This document shows, piece by piece, positions 1 to 10,987 of a stretch of 64,000 nt of DNA (position 1 is its first letter; each line of letters opens with the position of its first letter). The notes below the pieces were generated by a model. It ran no database searches. It was not told where the DNA came from and saw only the letters and a list, made by a program, of their open reading frames with translations. The translations under genes were made by a program, and so were the position numbers. The stretch comes from Garcia nutans (taxonomy: Eukaryota > Streptophyta > Magnoliopsida > Malpighiales > Euphorbiaceae), in contig CANTUV010000035.1 of assembly GCA_947685225.1 (NCBI GenBank), positions 38,006,001 to 38,070,000 of the forward strand, written 5' to 3'.

Positions 1-1051
1 CAATATTTAAACTAAAATGAGACCTTTGGCCAAGTAATGTGTACGTGCCTATCTGAAGTGCAACAATTCTTGCTTAATTAGAAATGATTCCCGAATTTAG
101 TACGGTAACTAGGGTTGTCATGTTATAGATATGTTAATTTGGAAAAATCAAGTCCTGAGGTATATTGACATTAATTTGGCAAAGCCAACATTTGATTTCA
201 AAATTAAAATTCAAAAATTCAAAAAATAAAAAAAAAATGTTTCGTCATACAAAGCCTTCAAGTTAAGGGAAGTATGTTGAACCTCCAAAGGACACATTGG
301 GCAAAGGAAATGATTATTGGCAAGGTCATTAAGAAGCTATCAACCGACATGCTGAAACATAGTTTGAAATAGATGAATCCCTGATTCTACTGCTTGGGGA
401 TTCCATTATTCATGTTTTCAATTTCTCAAAGATAAAAGTCATAAATGAGAAGCATTCTTTTATTCCAATGCAAGACCTGAACGAGTATATGAAAGGAACC
501 AATGAGAACACTTCTGCTGAACACCTTGGTCTGTCAGTCGATAGAACGACTGTAAGTATCATTCATGCATATCATGCATACATGAGCATATCACATCGCA
601 CTTTCTTGTCTTGTGTTGTCTATTCCTTGTCAAAATGAACAGCAAACATCCTGCAAAGTAAAGAATCAAAAGAAGATATTGAATCATGAGAACACGGAAA
701 GCCTATTTGCTTGTGGAAGCTCCAGTCGTTTTGCTAAAGAAGAAATACTTGCTTGTGCGGCGAACTTGACAGCAAAAACATCAATCAGAGCCCGCATAGA
801 AAAATCATAGGTTTGAGCCTACACAGGGGGCAAAGTTTCTCCTTTCTAATTTTTTAAGTCTTTATATAAAATATTTTCAAACTCACTTACAAATATTTTG
901 CCACGCAGGGGGGCAAGGAGAGGATATAAGGTCCAATTAAAAATAGCTGAATCTTTGCAAAAAGGAAGAACAAAAGAATGGAACATTAGAACTCTCAAAA
1001 GAATGAAGATGCAAAAGCAAAAGATCAGTCCAGCTAAAAAAGCTAAAGCAA

Positions 1052-1300
1052 GGGTAAAGACCCGAAGTCCAAAGGATGAAGATCCATTTTCAAGGGTGAA
1101 GACCCGATTTCCAATGGATGAAAGTCCATTTTTAAGGGTGAAGACCCGATCTCAAAGGATGAAGATCCATTTTCAAGGGTGAAGACCCGATCTCAAACGA
1201 TGAAGATCCATTTTCAAGGGTGAAGACCCGATCTCAAAGGATGAAGATCCATTTTCAAGGGTGAAAACCCGATCTTAAAAGATGAAGATCCATTTTGAGG
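1052..1300 (+). repeat. Tandem array, six copies of a ~41-bp monomer
   Basis: Starts of the monomer are at 1,052, 1,094, 1,136, 1,177, 1,218 and 1,259, so the period is 41-42 bp. Each monomer holds two half-units, GGGTGAAGACCC and GGATGAAGATCC. Each half-unit is a 4-bp palindromic stem around the same GAAG loop. A more degenerate version is at 59,361-59,527 in the complete Tat1 copy. Confidence 0.9.
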
Positions 1301-2130
1301 GTGAAGAACCATGATGCATAGAACAGCCAGAGCAGTCAGACTTCTCATGTAATATCCCAATGTATACCCTAGAAGTTTTGATTTGAATTAAAAAGTATAT
1401 GTATATGTTAATTTGAAAGAGAAAGGAATTTAAAAGAAAATGTATATGTTGTGTATATGGCAATATATATAACATATATACAAGTCAAATGGATGGTCAA
1501 AGGAAGAATATATTTAATTTTTGATTTGTGAAATTACTAAAAAGGGCAAGTGAATAAAAAGGGGTTAAGATATATAGAAGAGGGTAATAAGGTAATTTTC
1601 TTTTTAAATTGCATGGTGGAGATTTAAAGAGATGAGAAGGTTGACTTTGTCTCTTTCATTTGTCTATTTTCTTCTCTTTCCCTTTAGTTGGCCGGCCCTC
1701 CAAAGCAAATGAGCAAGAATGAGTTTTGTTTGTTCCAAATTCAAGAATTGAAGGAGTTTTCAAGGGATTAAGTGGAAATTCAAGAAGTTTTATTATTTTG
1801 GTAAGTTTCTCTTGATTTCTCTTGTTTATTTGAAGTGGTGTATGAGTTTGATTGTTGATGTTTGATAATAGGGTTGTGTTGATTGTAGTATGTTGAAGTA
1901 TGTTTGATTTAATTAATTTTGGTGTTGGTTTTGGTTTGAAGGAAGTAAGTTAAGTTGATGTTGGTTTTGATAGTGTTTGTGTTGAAATTGTATTAGGGTT
2001 TTGAGTTGGTAAGTGTTGTTAATGTTAAGTTTGGTTTATTATTTTTGTTAGTCTTCATGATTTTTTTGGGTTTGATGGAGTTAGAAGCTTGGAATACATG
2101 TTTTGGTGGGAGACAGTAGCATTTGGGATG

Positions 2131-2237
2131 CCACGCCCGTGGCCTTGATTGCCATGGTCGTGGAGGTTTGGTGCAAAGGAGGCAGAGGTGGTTTCTAACC
2201 CACGCCCGTGGGGGTTGGGGTGGCCACGGCCGTGGGC
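2131..2237. repeat. GC-rich palindromic modules in Tek-L
   Basis: Several copies of CCACGCCCGTGG and CCACGGCCGTGG-like palindromes and half-sites lie in an otherwise AT-rich LTR. They end directly at the TATA-like sequence at 2,238. Confidence 0.75.
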
Positions 2238-2245
2238 TATAATAT
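2238..2245 (+). promoter_or_regulatory. TATA-like box of Tek-L
   Basis: TATAATAT abuts the last GC-rich palindrome. The position inside the LTR, about 890 bp from its start, fits a U3/R promoter. There is no transcript evidence. Confidence 0.5.
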
Positions 2246-2851
2246 GTGATGTTGGGTTATTATTTGTGATCTAAAGGTCTATGATGAGGTTAACTAGTGA
2301 TAAATTGTATTGGAATTCATGTATTGTATCATTTTGGACTAGGTTTTGGAAGAAGGTGATTTGCCCTAATTTGAGAAGTGAAGAGTTCTTGGAAAAAAGA
2401 AGTGTATAGAGTTGTTTAAGTGGTGCTTAAGGTACGTACAAACTACATTATTGCATACATTCATATGATGTTGAGATTGAATATACATTTGATGATATTG
2501 ATGATGCATATGAATAATGTTATGTTGTGTATAATGTGGGACATAATGTGGACATTGATGATGCATATGAATACTTTTATGATGAATTACCTTAATGTAA
2601 ATTGAGACATAAAGAGGTGTAAAATTAATGTTATGAAGTATGACATGTAATATGTGTATTGAGATAGACATTGTGATTATTAGTTATGGAATTATAGTTG
2701 GCGTTAATGATATGTACAATGATGAATTGCTTTGATATGAATGGAAATATAATGATGAATTGCTTTGATGTTGATGTAATTGATATTGTATATTATAATG
2801 ATGAAAATGAAATGAATTGAGAAAGTAATGTTTAAAGATACAAATGAACGG

Positions 2852-3152
2852 ACCTATCTGCCTCTTGCGGAACCATGCGGACCCAGTGGGCTGGGCAACC
2901 AAACTTGGACTACAGACCTGGTTGGGGGAAGGTTCGATACAGTCAGTATTATACGTACCTATCTGCCTCCTGCAGAACCATGCGGACCCAGTGGGCTGGG
3001 CAACCGAACTTGGACTACTGACCTAGTTGGGGGAAGGTTCCTTACTGATAGTCTTATACGTGCCTATCTGCCTCCTGCGGACCCCTGGGATTGGCAGTGG
3101 CCTGAGGCCCAGTGGGCAACCGACCTGGTTGGGGGAAGGTTCGTATATGAAG
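2852..3152 (+). repeat. Three tandem copies of a 105-bp unit in Tek-L
   Basis: Copies start at 2,852, 2,957 and 3,062; the third is shorter. Each begins CCTATCTGCC and ends near GGGGGAAGGTTC. The period is divisible by three, which is why a repetitive open frame crosses it. I do not regard that frame as a gene. The related LTR Tek-D has an unrelated 75-bp tandem repeat in its corresponding part. Confidence 0.88.
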
Positions 3153-3370
3153 CCATGGTTGTTGGCTATAATGATGAACTTTGAATATCATATTAAATAC
3201 TTGTTGGGCCCATAGGTGTCTATGTTGAATGAGTATAATGGATGATGATATAATTATTGAAATAATGAAATGTAACATTTATAAGTATGATCTTTATTGG
3301 TTGAATGTATGACATTGATATTGACATTGCATAATATCATTATGGTTTGTACTACTGAGTTGTTGGCTCA

Positions 3371-3392
3371 GCGCGATTGTGGTTAATCGCGC
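3371..3392. other. Conserved LTR hairpin GCGCGAT/ATCGCGC in Tek-L
   Basis: A perfect 7-bp inverted repeat with an 8-nt loop. The same stem occurs in reverse in Tek-D at 12,865-12,886 although the surrounding LTRs have diverged. Confidence 0.7.
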
Positions 3393-3786
3393 AGGTGATA
3401 GAGTTGATAGGGTTGAGACAGAGGATTCTTCTAGACCTAGTTGAGTTTATGCTTGAAGAGTTGGACTAGAGCTTAAAGATCAGAGAGTCAAGCTGCCAAT
3501 CATGTATATATTCTATGGTTTGTAAATTTTTATTTTTATGTATTTGTACTTGTAAGTCTATGTTATAACTTCCACTGTGTAATAATAAACGTTTTCATCT
3601 ATTATATTTTATGAATTTCTTTTAAACGATTGATATTTGTTTTATTTCTTTTTCGAGATATGACTTGTGTATTTTTAAACTGTGGCATTTTCTATATTAA
3701 GTATATGTATATTACGATCTTATAAGCATGCTGTGTACGTATACGGGATATAAGGGTGTTACATCTCAATTAATAAAAAGTCAGTC

Positions 3787-4725
3787 AAACCTAATCTCGA
3801 GTCCAAGCACCCAAATGAAATCAGTTTCGGGTCCAGATACCCAATCTTGGGTCCAAGTACCCAAATCAAATCAATCTCGAGTCCAAGTACCCAATCTCGG
3901 GTCCGAGTACTCAATCTCGGGTTCAAGTATCCAAACGAAATTCAATGCCGCATCCAAGTACCCAAATCAAATTCATTCTCGGGTCCAAGTACCTCAATCA
4001 AATCAATCTCGGGTCCAAGTATCCAATCCCAGGTCCAAGTACCCAAATCAAACCAATCTCAGGTCTAAGTATCCAAATCAATCTAATCTCGGATTCAAGT
4101 ACCCAAATCAAATTCAATCTACGGTTTAAGTACCCAATCCCGGGTCCAAGTACCCAAATAAAATTCATTTTCGAGTCCAAGTACCCAAATCAAATTCAAT
4201 CTTGGATCCAAGTACCCATTCTCGGGTCTAACTACCCAATTCAAATTTAAGCTCGGGTCCAAGTACCCAATCTCGGGTCCAAGTACCCAAATTAAATTCA
4301 ATCTCGGGTCCAAGTACCCAATCTCAGGTTCAAGTACCCAATCTCAGGTCCAAGTACCCAAATCAATCTAATCTTGGGTCCAAGTACCCAAATCAAATTC
4401 AATCCCGGGTCCAAGTACCCAAATCAAATTCATTCTTGAGTCCAAATACCCAAATCAAATTCAGTCTAGGGTCCAAGTACCCAATCTTTGGTCCAAGTAC
4501 CCAAATCAAATCAATCTCGGGTCCAAGTGCCCAATCTCGAGCCCAAGTATCCAATCCTGGGTCCAAGTACCCAAATCAAATTCAATCTCGAGTCCAAGTA
4601 CCCAAGCCAAGTACCCAATCCCAGGTCCAAGTACCCAAATTCAATCTAGTCTCGGGTCCAAGTACCCAAATCAAGTTCAGCCTCTGGTCCAAGTACCCAA
4701 ATCAAATTCAAGTAACCATCTCATC
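3787..4725 (+). repeat. Tandem array of GGGTCCAAGTACCC-type monomers in Tat1-left 3' UTR
   Basis: Dozens of imperfect monomers with the core CTCGGGTCCAAGTACCC alternate with spacers such as AAATCAAATT, giving short (~21 bp) and longer (~31-36 bp) units. Each core is an inverted repeat GGGT...ACCC. The homologous array of the complete Tat1 element is at 59,588-60,095, again just upstream of the polypurine tract. Confidence 0.92.
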
Positions 4726-4793
4726 AAAATTAAGTCTTATTGCTTTTCACTCTCTTTTGCCATAGTCTCAGATCGTTCAAGCAGTGGGCAAAC

Positions 4794-6034
4794 TGTAGAC
4801 CTTTAATTTTTGACCCATTCAAATCCGATAGTCTAAAATAATTTTTATGGTATTTTATTATTTTAACAATATTGTAATTACTAATATTATTTCATAGTTA
4901 TTTTTAATAAAAATAAAAAAATATAAAAAATAAAAATCGGACGGATCGGCGAGCGTCGGCGGCAGCGCTGCCGCGCTGGTGCACGGTAGCCCAATTCGCC
5001 GCAGAAATAATTTGGGGGTGAATTGGGACACCAATTTTGCAGACAATGGCCTTTGGGGAAGAATTGGCCCGCTGCGCCCATTTTTGCTTGCGCAATTGCT
5101 GCCAGCACAGCCCACGGGCCTGACAGCTCTCGCGCTGCCGATTTTTTGACCAAAACCTTTTTTGACCCAGTCCGGTCTAATATATTTTAATGAGTCCAAA
5201 ATAATTTTTATGTAGTCCAATATATTTTAATTAGTCCAAAATAATTTTGTGTTATCTTAATTAAACAATATTTCTTTTAGTATTTAATTCTTTTAATTAA
5301 TAAAAAAAATAATAATAAATAAACAAAAATAAAAATAAAAATCGGCGACGAAAAAATTCATCGCCGAAGAGTTGGTACGAAATGGCCCGCAGGCAATTTC
5401 GCCCCCACAACTCGCAAATTCCCGCAGTAACTTTTTCGCCAACGAAATTTTTCTGCAGCAGTTTTTTTCGCCAGCAAAATTTTTCCAAAGCAATTTTTTT
5501 TCGAAACCAAATTCAATTTGGTTTCAATTTCCTTTTCTTAATTAATGTTAGATTTTGTGAGTACCTAAGATTAATCATAAAAATCTTCTATAAATAAGGA
5601 CTAAAAACAACACAGAAGAGGGGGAAAAATTTTAGAGGAAAAACTTTATACCGAGGAATTAAGAAAATTAGGAGATTAACGATCGAACTTTTGAGAGAGC
5701 AAACAAGCAATTCAATCCATCAAAGGCAACTATCTTGCCTTTGTTGATGTAATTTTTGGTGGAACCAACAAACGAAGGTATGAACATCAAATCTTTTTTT
5801 TCTTTATAGTAGCTTGAATCATTAAACTCTTTCTTTGGATTCTAAAAACCTTAGAACCCTAATTTAATTTTTCTAAACCTTAGAACCTTAAATCGTCTCC
5901 TCTATTTTCAAAAACCCTAAATTACTTTTTTAGTTTCTTCATAATATCAAAAGCCTAATCTACTTTCCAACTTTTCAAAACCTTAAATCGTTCTTAAACC
6001 CTAAAAATCATCCTTCTGTTTCCCTAAAACCTCA
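4794..6034 (+). mobile_element. Tat1-left 3' LTR, left part
   Basis: The LTR starts TGTAGACC right after the polypurine tract. It is cut at 6,034 by the composite insert and resumes at 15,141. The U3 is unusual: a first U3-like stretch (4,794 to about 5,156, including a GC-rich block at 4,938-5,140) is followed by a second U3 start, ...TTTTTGACCCAGTCC, lacking the first bases. The total LTR is therefore about 2.7 kb instead of about 2.2 kb. The promoter TATAAATA is at 5,589, and AAACCCTA-rich sequence follows from about 5,840. Confidence 0.85.
5589..5596 (+). promoter_or_regulatory. TATA box of Tat1-left LTR
   Basis: TATAAATAAGGAC is conserved in position and context with 52,626 and 60,615 of the complete Tat1 copy. 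Confidence 0.7.
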
Positions 6035-7872
6035 TGATAAGAGCATTTTTGTACTTGTTTTTAGTATGATTTTTATGTGTTTTTAGTTAATGTTTCATTT
6101 GATTTTTGTTTAAAGTTTGTTTTAAGTGTTTGTTTTAGGTTAAAGTGCAAAACTCCCTTGGATGATCAAAACAATGAAGAAAGAGCATGAATCAAGCAAG
6201 ACATGGCCAAGCCAAACAAAGCTTGGCCATGTCACTCAAAAGAAGTGCAAGACAGTAGCTGACATGGCTAGGAGACACGGCCAAGCCACTGGCCGTGTCT
6301 CACCTAAAGAGCAAAACCAAGAAACTAAAGAAATGAAGGCAGAAACTAACACCATCACATGACACGGCCAAGCCACTGGCCATGTCACATGACACGGCCG
6401 GGAGCTTGGCCGGGTCACCCATTGGAAACAAAGAAAAGAATTAAAAAAATGAAGAAACAGAAGGTGACACACCCACATGACACGGCCAAGCCAGTGGTCG
6501 TGTCACATGACACGGCCGCAGGCTTGGCCTTGTTACTCCTTGAAGAACAAAGAAAAGAAAGAAAGAAAGAGAGGCAGTGATGGACACGGCCAACTAGCTT
6601 GGCCGTGTCTCAAAGGGAAATGAGAGACACAGCCAAGCCACTCATTGCTTGGCCGTGTCACCTTTAAAAAGTTGAATTTTCTTGCACGAGATGGGAGACA
6701 AGTGGGGGACAAGGACTTTGCTTTTGCCATAAAAGAAGAGAAAAGCTGGCCTATTTGATGAAAAGAAATATTAAACAAGGAGAAGGTGGGAGAGTGGTGT
6801 GAGTTGGAAGGTATGGGTTTGAGCTTGGAATGATTTAAAAAGAGAAGAAGAGGAAGAAGAAGGGGGAGGATTTTGGAGTAGAGAGAGAACAAAGACAGAG
6901 AGGAGAGATTTGAGAAGAGGAGGCTCGGGCATACACGGTTTGGGCAAGGAGGGAGCGACACTCTCCTTGACTCTTCATCTTTATCCTCCATTTCTATCCT
7001 CTCCATCATCTCCATCTCCCATTAGCAAGCTTCAACAATTGAAGAGGGCTTGAGCTCTTCATCATACACCCAAGTGGAGTTAGGAGGAAGACTAGTAATC
7101 CTACTCTTGGCATCTTCACAAGGGGTTTTTATATTGTCTCTTTCAATTTATTTTAATGTTGTTGTTGTTGTTGTTGTTGTTGTATTAAGAGTATTGAACA
7201 TGAACTAATTCATTCTCTATCTATATATTGATGAACCCTAGCTTATTTGTATGGATTGAATAATTTTAATTGATGGAGTTGTTTTATTCTTATGATGCTT
7301 AATGATTTATTTCCAATTGATAATAACATTCTTATTAATTGGTTGCCATTTTCATATTATTGATTTGAGAAAGCTTGATATGAATTGAATACTCATAAGG
7401 GTTGAGAATTAATTGGAGCACTCGAGATAGACTTACAAGATCCTTTGGTTAATAGTTCCTTATTCTTAATGCAAGATCTATTTAATTATGTTTGAGAAGA
7501 GATTCCGGCACTCTACTTAGTGATTAGGGATTAATTCACTCGAGAGAGGTTTTAGTCTAATTTAGAGGAATGCCAATTCAACTCTATTATGTGATTTAAT
7601 TGAATAGATTTTGGCTAGGGGGATTCAATATCTGGATTGTATTATTACCAACAATCCTTTTTACACAACAATCAATTTCTCTTTACTTGCATTCATTAAG
7701 TTAGTTGTCTTTAATTAGAAAACATCATACAACTATTAATTTGCTAAACAACAGTTAAGATTTGCACTAGTACTTGACCTTTTCCTTAGTGGAACAATAA
7801 CTCACTCACTACTTTATTACTTAGGTGACCCGTGCACTTGCGGTATTGCTATAGCATTTAGGCACGCGCGCA
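6035..7872 (+). repeat. Ath-C 5' LTR
   Basis: It runs from TGATAAG to GCGCGCA. The palindromic-module array is at 6,201-6,662, followed by a TATA-like TTTAAAAA at 6,663 (TATAAAAA in the sister LTR at 11,587). A (GTT)n microsatellite lies at about 7,158-7,183 and is shorter in the 3' LTR. Confidence 0.85.
6201..6662. repeat. Array of GACACGGCC...GGCCGTGTC palindromic modules, Ath-C 5' LTR
   Basis: About seven paired modules have GACACGGCCAAGC-like left arms and GCTTGGCCGTGTC-like right arms separated by short spacers. Many copies show CG changed to CA or TG. The array ends directly at the TATA-like box. Confidence 0.9.
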
Positions 7873-7882
7873 CCAAGTTTTT

Positions 7883-7899
7883 TACGCCACTGCCGGGGA
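7883..7899 (+). other. Primer-binding-site-like sequence of Ath-C
   Basis: TACGCCACTGCCGGGGA resembles the Athila-type primer-binding site TGGCGCCGTTGCCGGGGA with substitutions. It lies 11 nt after the LTR end. Confidence 0.6.
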
Positions 7900-8109
7900 C
7901 AACGGTTTCAATATTAGTAATATAATCAAGACTGTTGATTTAGTTTTATTTTTATCAAGAATGTTTATTTGTTTTCTTTGAATTGTTTATGTGTTTTTCT
8001 TTGAATTATTTGTTTGTTTTCTGTAAATTTGTTTGCTTGTTGTGTTTGAATTTTTTTTAATTTAATTATTTGTTTGTTTTCTTTAAATTGCTAAGTGCCT
8101 TTTGTAAAG

Positions 8110-9552
8110 ATACAATTTTCAAAGTACGGAGGAGTTTATGATATGGACTACAATTCTAACATGGTATGTGCAGCATGTGGCAATGCAGGACATAGTGCCA
8201 ATACATGTTCATTTGGTTTCGAATGATACCAAGAATGGCAAGAGGAAGAATATGACTACCAAAGTTTCCAGCAAATGGGTAGTAATGACCCATATTCCAA
8301 TCCTTACAATCTAAGCTGGGAAAACCACCCAAATTTTTCTTGGGAAAATCAGTAGCAAATTCCACCTCAAAATTTTTTTCAACCTTACTAGGGAGGTCCT
8401 TACTTTCAGGAACAATTTTCAAACCAAGACCACCTTAAGGAACCCACATTGGAGGATAAGTTAAATGCCTATATTAAAAAACACACGTTGAATGAAGATC
8501 ACCTTAAGGAACCCACTGTGGAGGAAAGATTGAATGCCTTCATTCAAAATAGCCCACAAAATATAGATCAACCTAAGAAACTCACATTGGATGAAATATT
8601 GAATGCCTTCATTCAAAATAGCCCACAAAATATAGATCAACCTAAGAAACTCACATTGGATGAAATATTGAATGCCTTCATTCAAAATAGCGAGCAATAT
8701 CAAGCTCAATGCAAGCAATACATAGTGGAAGATAAGTTGAGGTTTGAATCTTTGCAAGAATCATGGAAGAGGTTGGAAGCTCAAGTTGGGCAGCTGGCAC
8801 ATCAACCCCAAGCACACCAAAAGGAGGAGTCTCCTAGCCAATTGGAGCAAATCTAGGTAATCACAAATTTGAGGAGTGAACAGGTAATATATAACAATTT
8901 TTGTGATTTCTTTGATGCAGGTACTAATCAAGAAGAAAATGGCGAGGAGATCCAATCCAACATAGAGGAGCTGAGTCAAACAAAGGAGGAGGAGAATTTG
9001 CAAGCATCAACTTGGATAAAATTGCATGAACCTCCAAATCCTTTTATGCCACCAATTTCATTCCCATGTAGGCTGGAGGAAGAGAAACAAGGTATGCATA
9101 TTCCTGAACTCTATGACATGCCCTATAGCGAAGATAGTGTAGATAAGCTTGAGGTAGCCATGACCTTAGAAGTAGAGCCTAACATTTCCGATTTAGAAAT
9201 TGAGGAGAGCAAATTAATATTAAATGATGAGGTTGTTGAGAGGAAACTTCAAATTGCTAAAGAGGATGAGAATGAGATTCAACCAAACTTGGTTGAACTT
9301 CAAAAGATTGCAAAAATTTTGAAATATGTTTTGGTTGGGGAGAACAATATGCAACCAATGATCACCCCTCCCACTTTCGGGAGCGAGAAAGAACAAAAAA
9401 TGAATATAACCATGTTGCATGCTGAAGAATATTTTTACCAAGTTCCTATAGCATTGGAAGATCACCCTAAGACAGCCTTCATGAGTTCTCATTGGCCATT
9501 TGCTCATCCAAGGATACTACATAGGCTTTGTAATACATTGGGCACATTTTGA
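8110..9552 (+). pseudogene. Ath-C gag tail joined to an RT remnant
   Basis: A single frame runs through this interval with four stops (near 8,227, 8,353, 8,389 and 8,854). A CCHC zinc knuckle (CAACGNAGHSANTC, C-X2-C-X4-H-X4-C) is encoded at 8,167-8,208, followed by an SNPYN...WENHPNFSW block matching the Gag of Ath-J. Then come four 23-residue repeats and a 227-codon open stretch. The end of that stretch (about 9,442-9,552, VPIALEDHPKTAF...LCNTLGTF) resembles the RT segment of Athila elements, as if the region between Gag and RT had been deleted in frame. The capsid part is missing. Two of the stops are TAG where CAG is likely. The RT match is weak and by eye. Confidence 0.7.
8431..8706 (+). 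repeat. Four in-frame 69-bp repeats in the gag remnant
   Basis: Four copies of a 23-residue unit, for example LTLDEILNAFIQNSPQNID. The middle two are almost identical, indicating recent duplication within the coding frame. Confidence 0.9.
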
Positions 9553-10987
9553 AGTTGCATGCTATCCATCCTCTCAATCCTGGGCTACAATTGCATTATG
9601 GGAGGAAGGAGCCCTACATATCACTTATGAGAATGATGGAAATTAGGTTTCATCTAAACTCTCTTTTAGTTTGTGCATGCTTACATTGAGGGCAATGTGA
9701 ATCTTTAAGTGTGGGGTGCATTTTGTGTTTTGTGTTTTTACTTTTAATTGCATTTTGTGTTTTGTGTTTTCACTTTTAATTTGTTTTTGTGTTAGTTTAA
9801 TTAATGTTTTTTTCTTTGAATAAATAAATTTTGGAAAGTTCAATTGTTATAAACATTGTTGATTGATGACCTTTGAATTTTTGAAGCATGAATTTGAGAA
9901 TTGAGTAGAATTGGTGCTTATTGTCAATTTTGTTGGCTTTTCCTTGCATTACCATTAACCTAGTGAGGAATTGAGCCATTAACTGATTATTTTTGTTGTG
10001 GGTGAACATCATTGATTGATGACTTGCTAGAACTTGCTAGAACTTGCTTTGATATGCATTTTAAGATTACATAAAAATTTCAATTAGGCATCAAGATTAT
10101 TAAGGCAATTAGGTGAACCCACTTTGGCTTAAAAAGACCAACCCTATATTTAACCTTAGTTAGCCAAGTTTGAGCCTATTCCATTTATCATTTTCTTTCT
10201 TTTCTGCAACACTACTAACTTTGAATCATGCTATTTTGTCTCTTACCCTTTCATTAGGTCAAGAGCATTTTAAGAGCGTTTATGACCGAGTGTTGTGTTG
10301 AATTAAGTGTGGGGTTAAATTTAGTAGGTTTAAGATTGCAAAGCAAAATAAAAAAAATAAATATATAAAAAAAATCATCAAATAAAAATAAAAAAATTAA
10401 TAATAATTGTTGTTCTTGTTGAAAGGGTTGGAATATGTTTGGAAATAATCATTGCAAGATGTAATAAGTGAGTTCCCTTGAAAAGTTCTTTCAATGTCAA
10501 GGGGTAGGTGAGAGGAAGGTGTTTTGGGATCATTGGGTTATACAAATGATCGGTTACTTCATTCTTGAAGTGCTCTTGAACTTAATGATTAAGCTCACAT
10601 TTCCTAAATGCCATGCCTTTACCTTAGCCCCATTACAACCCAAAGGAAGACCTTTTGATTGATGCTTGATTGTAATTAAGTGGTGGAGATTTGATAGATA
10701 AGCAAGCCTATGGCGATAATCTTTCACTGATTGTTATGAGTGTAAAAACCACCATGATCAAACACTTTTAAGAGTTGGTGAGGAAGTGACAACATAGGTT
10801 ATGCATGGAAAGGCACTTAATTGCATTGGTATCAATTTTGTTTGATTTGATATTGATTGCGGATTTAGGGATAGGGAAGTCTTGATGCAATTTTTTATAA
10901 CTCTTGAACTTGACAAATTTTTCGTGTTTAGTTTGTTTTGATTTTAGCCTTGCTTGGGGACAAGCAAGGAATTAAGTGTGGGGTATT
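9553..10987 (+). other. Ath-C 3' internal non-coding region with polypurine tract
   Basis: No gene is recognised. It contains GTGTTTTGTG-like short repeats near 9,725-9,790, an A-rich stretch at 10,345-10,405, and the tract GCTTGGGGACAAGCAAGG...AAGTGTGGGGTAT ending at the 3' LTR start. Confidence 0.7.

Larger units (their letters stand above)
1348..3763 (+). mobile_element. Tek-L: solo LTR (2,416 bp), Tekay/Del-like
   Basis: The insert begins TGTAATATCCC, ends GGGTGTTACA and is flanked by the 5-bp duplication TCTCA (1,343-1,347 and 3,764-3,768). It splits the Tat1 3' UTR exactly where the other copy is continuous near 59,570. A reverse-strand relative lies at 12,500-15,135, next to a primer-binding site for initiator Met tRNA. 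That identifies the unit as an LTR rather than a MITE. The TGTAA...TTACA ends, the iMet primer and the 2.4-kb length suggest the Tekay/Del chromovirus lineage (inference). No internal region remains, so it is a solo LTR. Confidence 0.88.
1..4793 (+). mobile_element. Tat1-left: 3' internal region (3' UTR) of a Tat/Ogre-like LTR retrotransposon
   Basis: This stretch aligns by eye with 58,467-60,169 of the complete Tat1 element in this window: same order of landmarks, a 41-bp array, a GGGTCC array and a polypurine tract, at high but imperfect identity. It is the 3' untranslated part of a second Tat1 copy whose 5' portion lies left of the window. No gag or pol coding is visible in it. It is interrupted by solo LTR Tek-L at 1,348-3,763. 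The tract GCAGTGGGCAAAC (4,781-4,793) immediately precedes the LTR start TGTAGACC at 4,794 and fits a plus-strand priming polypurine tract. Positions 1-1,051 hold UTR sequence with no gene I can support. Tandem arrays in the 3' UTR are known for the Tat/Ogre lineage. Confidence 0.8.

Noticed and set aside
613..810. Small frame with partial similarity to a frame at 59,039-59,248
   Set aside because: Similarity follows DNA homology of the two Tat1 3' UTRs; starts are non-ATG and the reading frames diverge by indels.
2828..3184. 118-codon frame with 35-residue repeats
   Set aside because: Result of a 105-bp LTR tandem repeat whose period is a multiple of three; other frames are open too.
1348..3763. 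Large MITE or DNA transposon because of TGTAA...TTACA inverted ends
   Set aside because: 5-bp duplication, TG/CA ends and a relative next to an initiator Met primer-binding site show it is a solo LTR.
3728..4129. Open frames of repeated SKYPNQ- and GPSTQ-type residues (also near 59,522-60,109)
   Set aside because: Produced by the GGGTCCAAGTACCC array, open in all three plus frames because the monomer lacks stops.
7158..7183. (GTT)n microsatellite as a separate feature
   Set aside because: Ordinary microsatellite within the Ath-C LTR; mentioned only because its length differs between sister LTRs.
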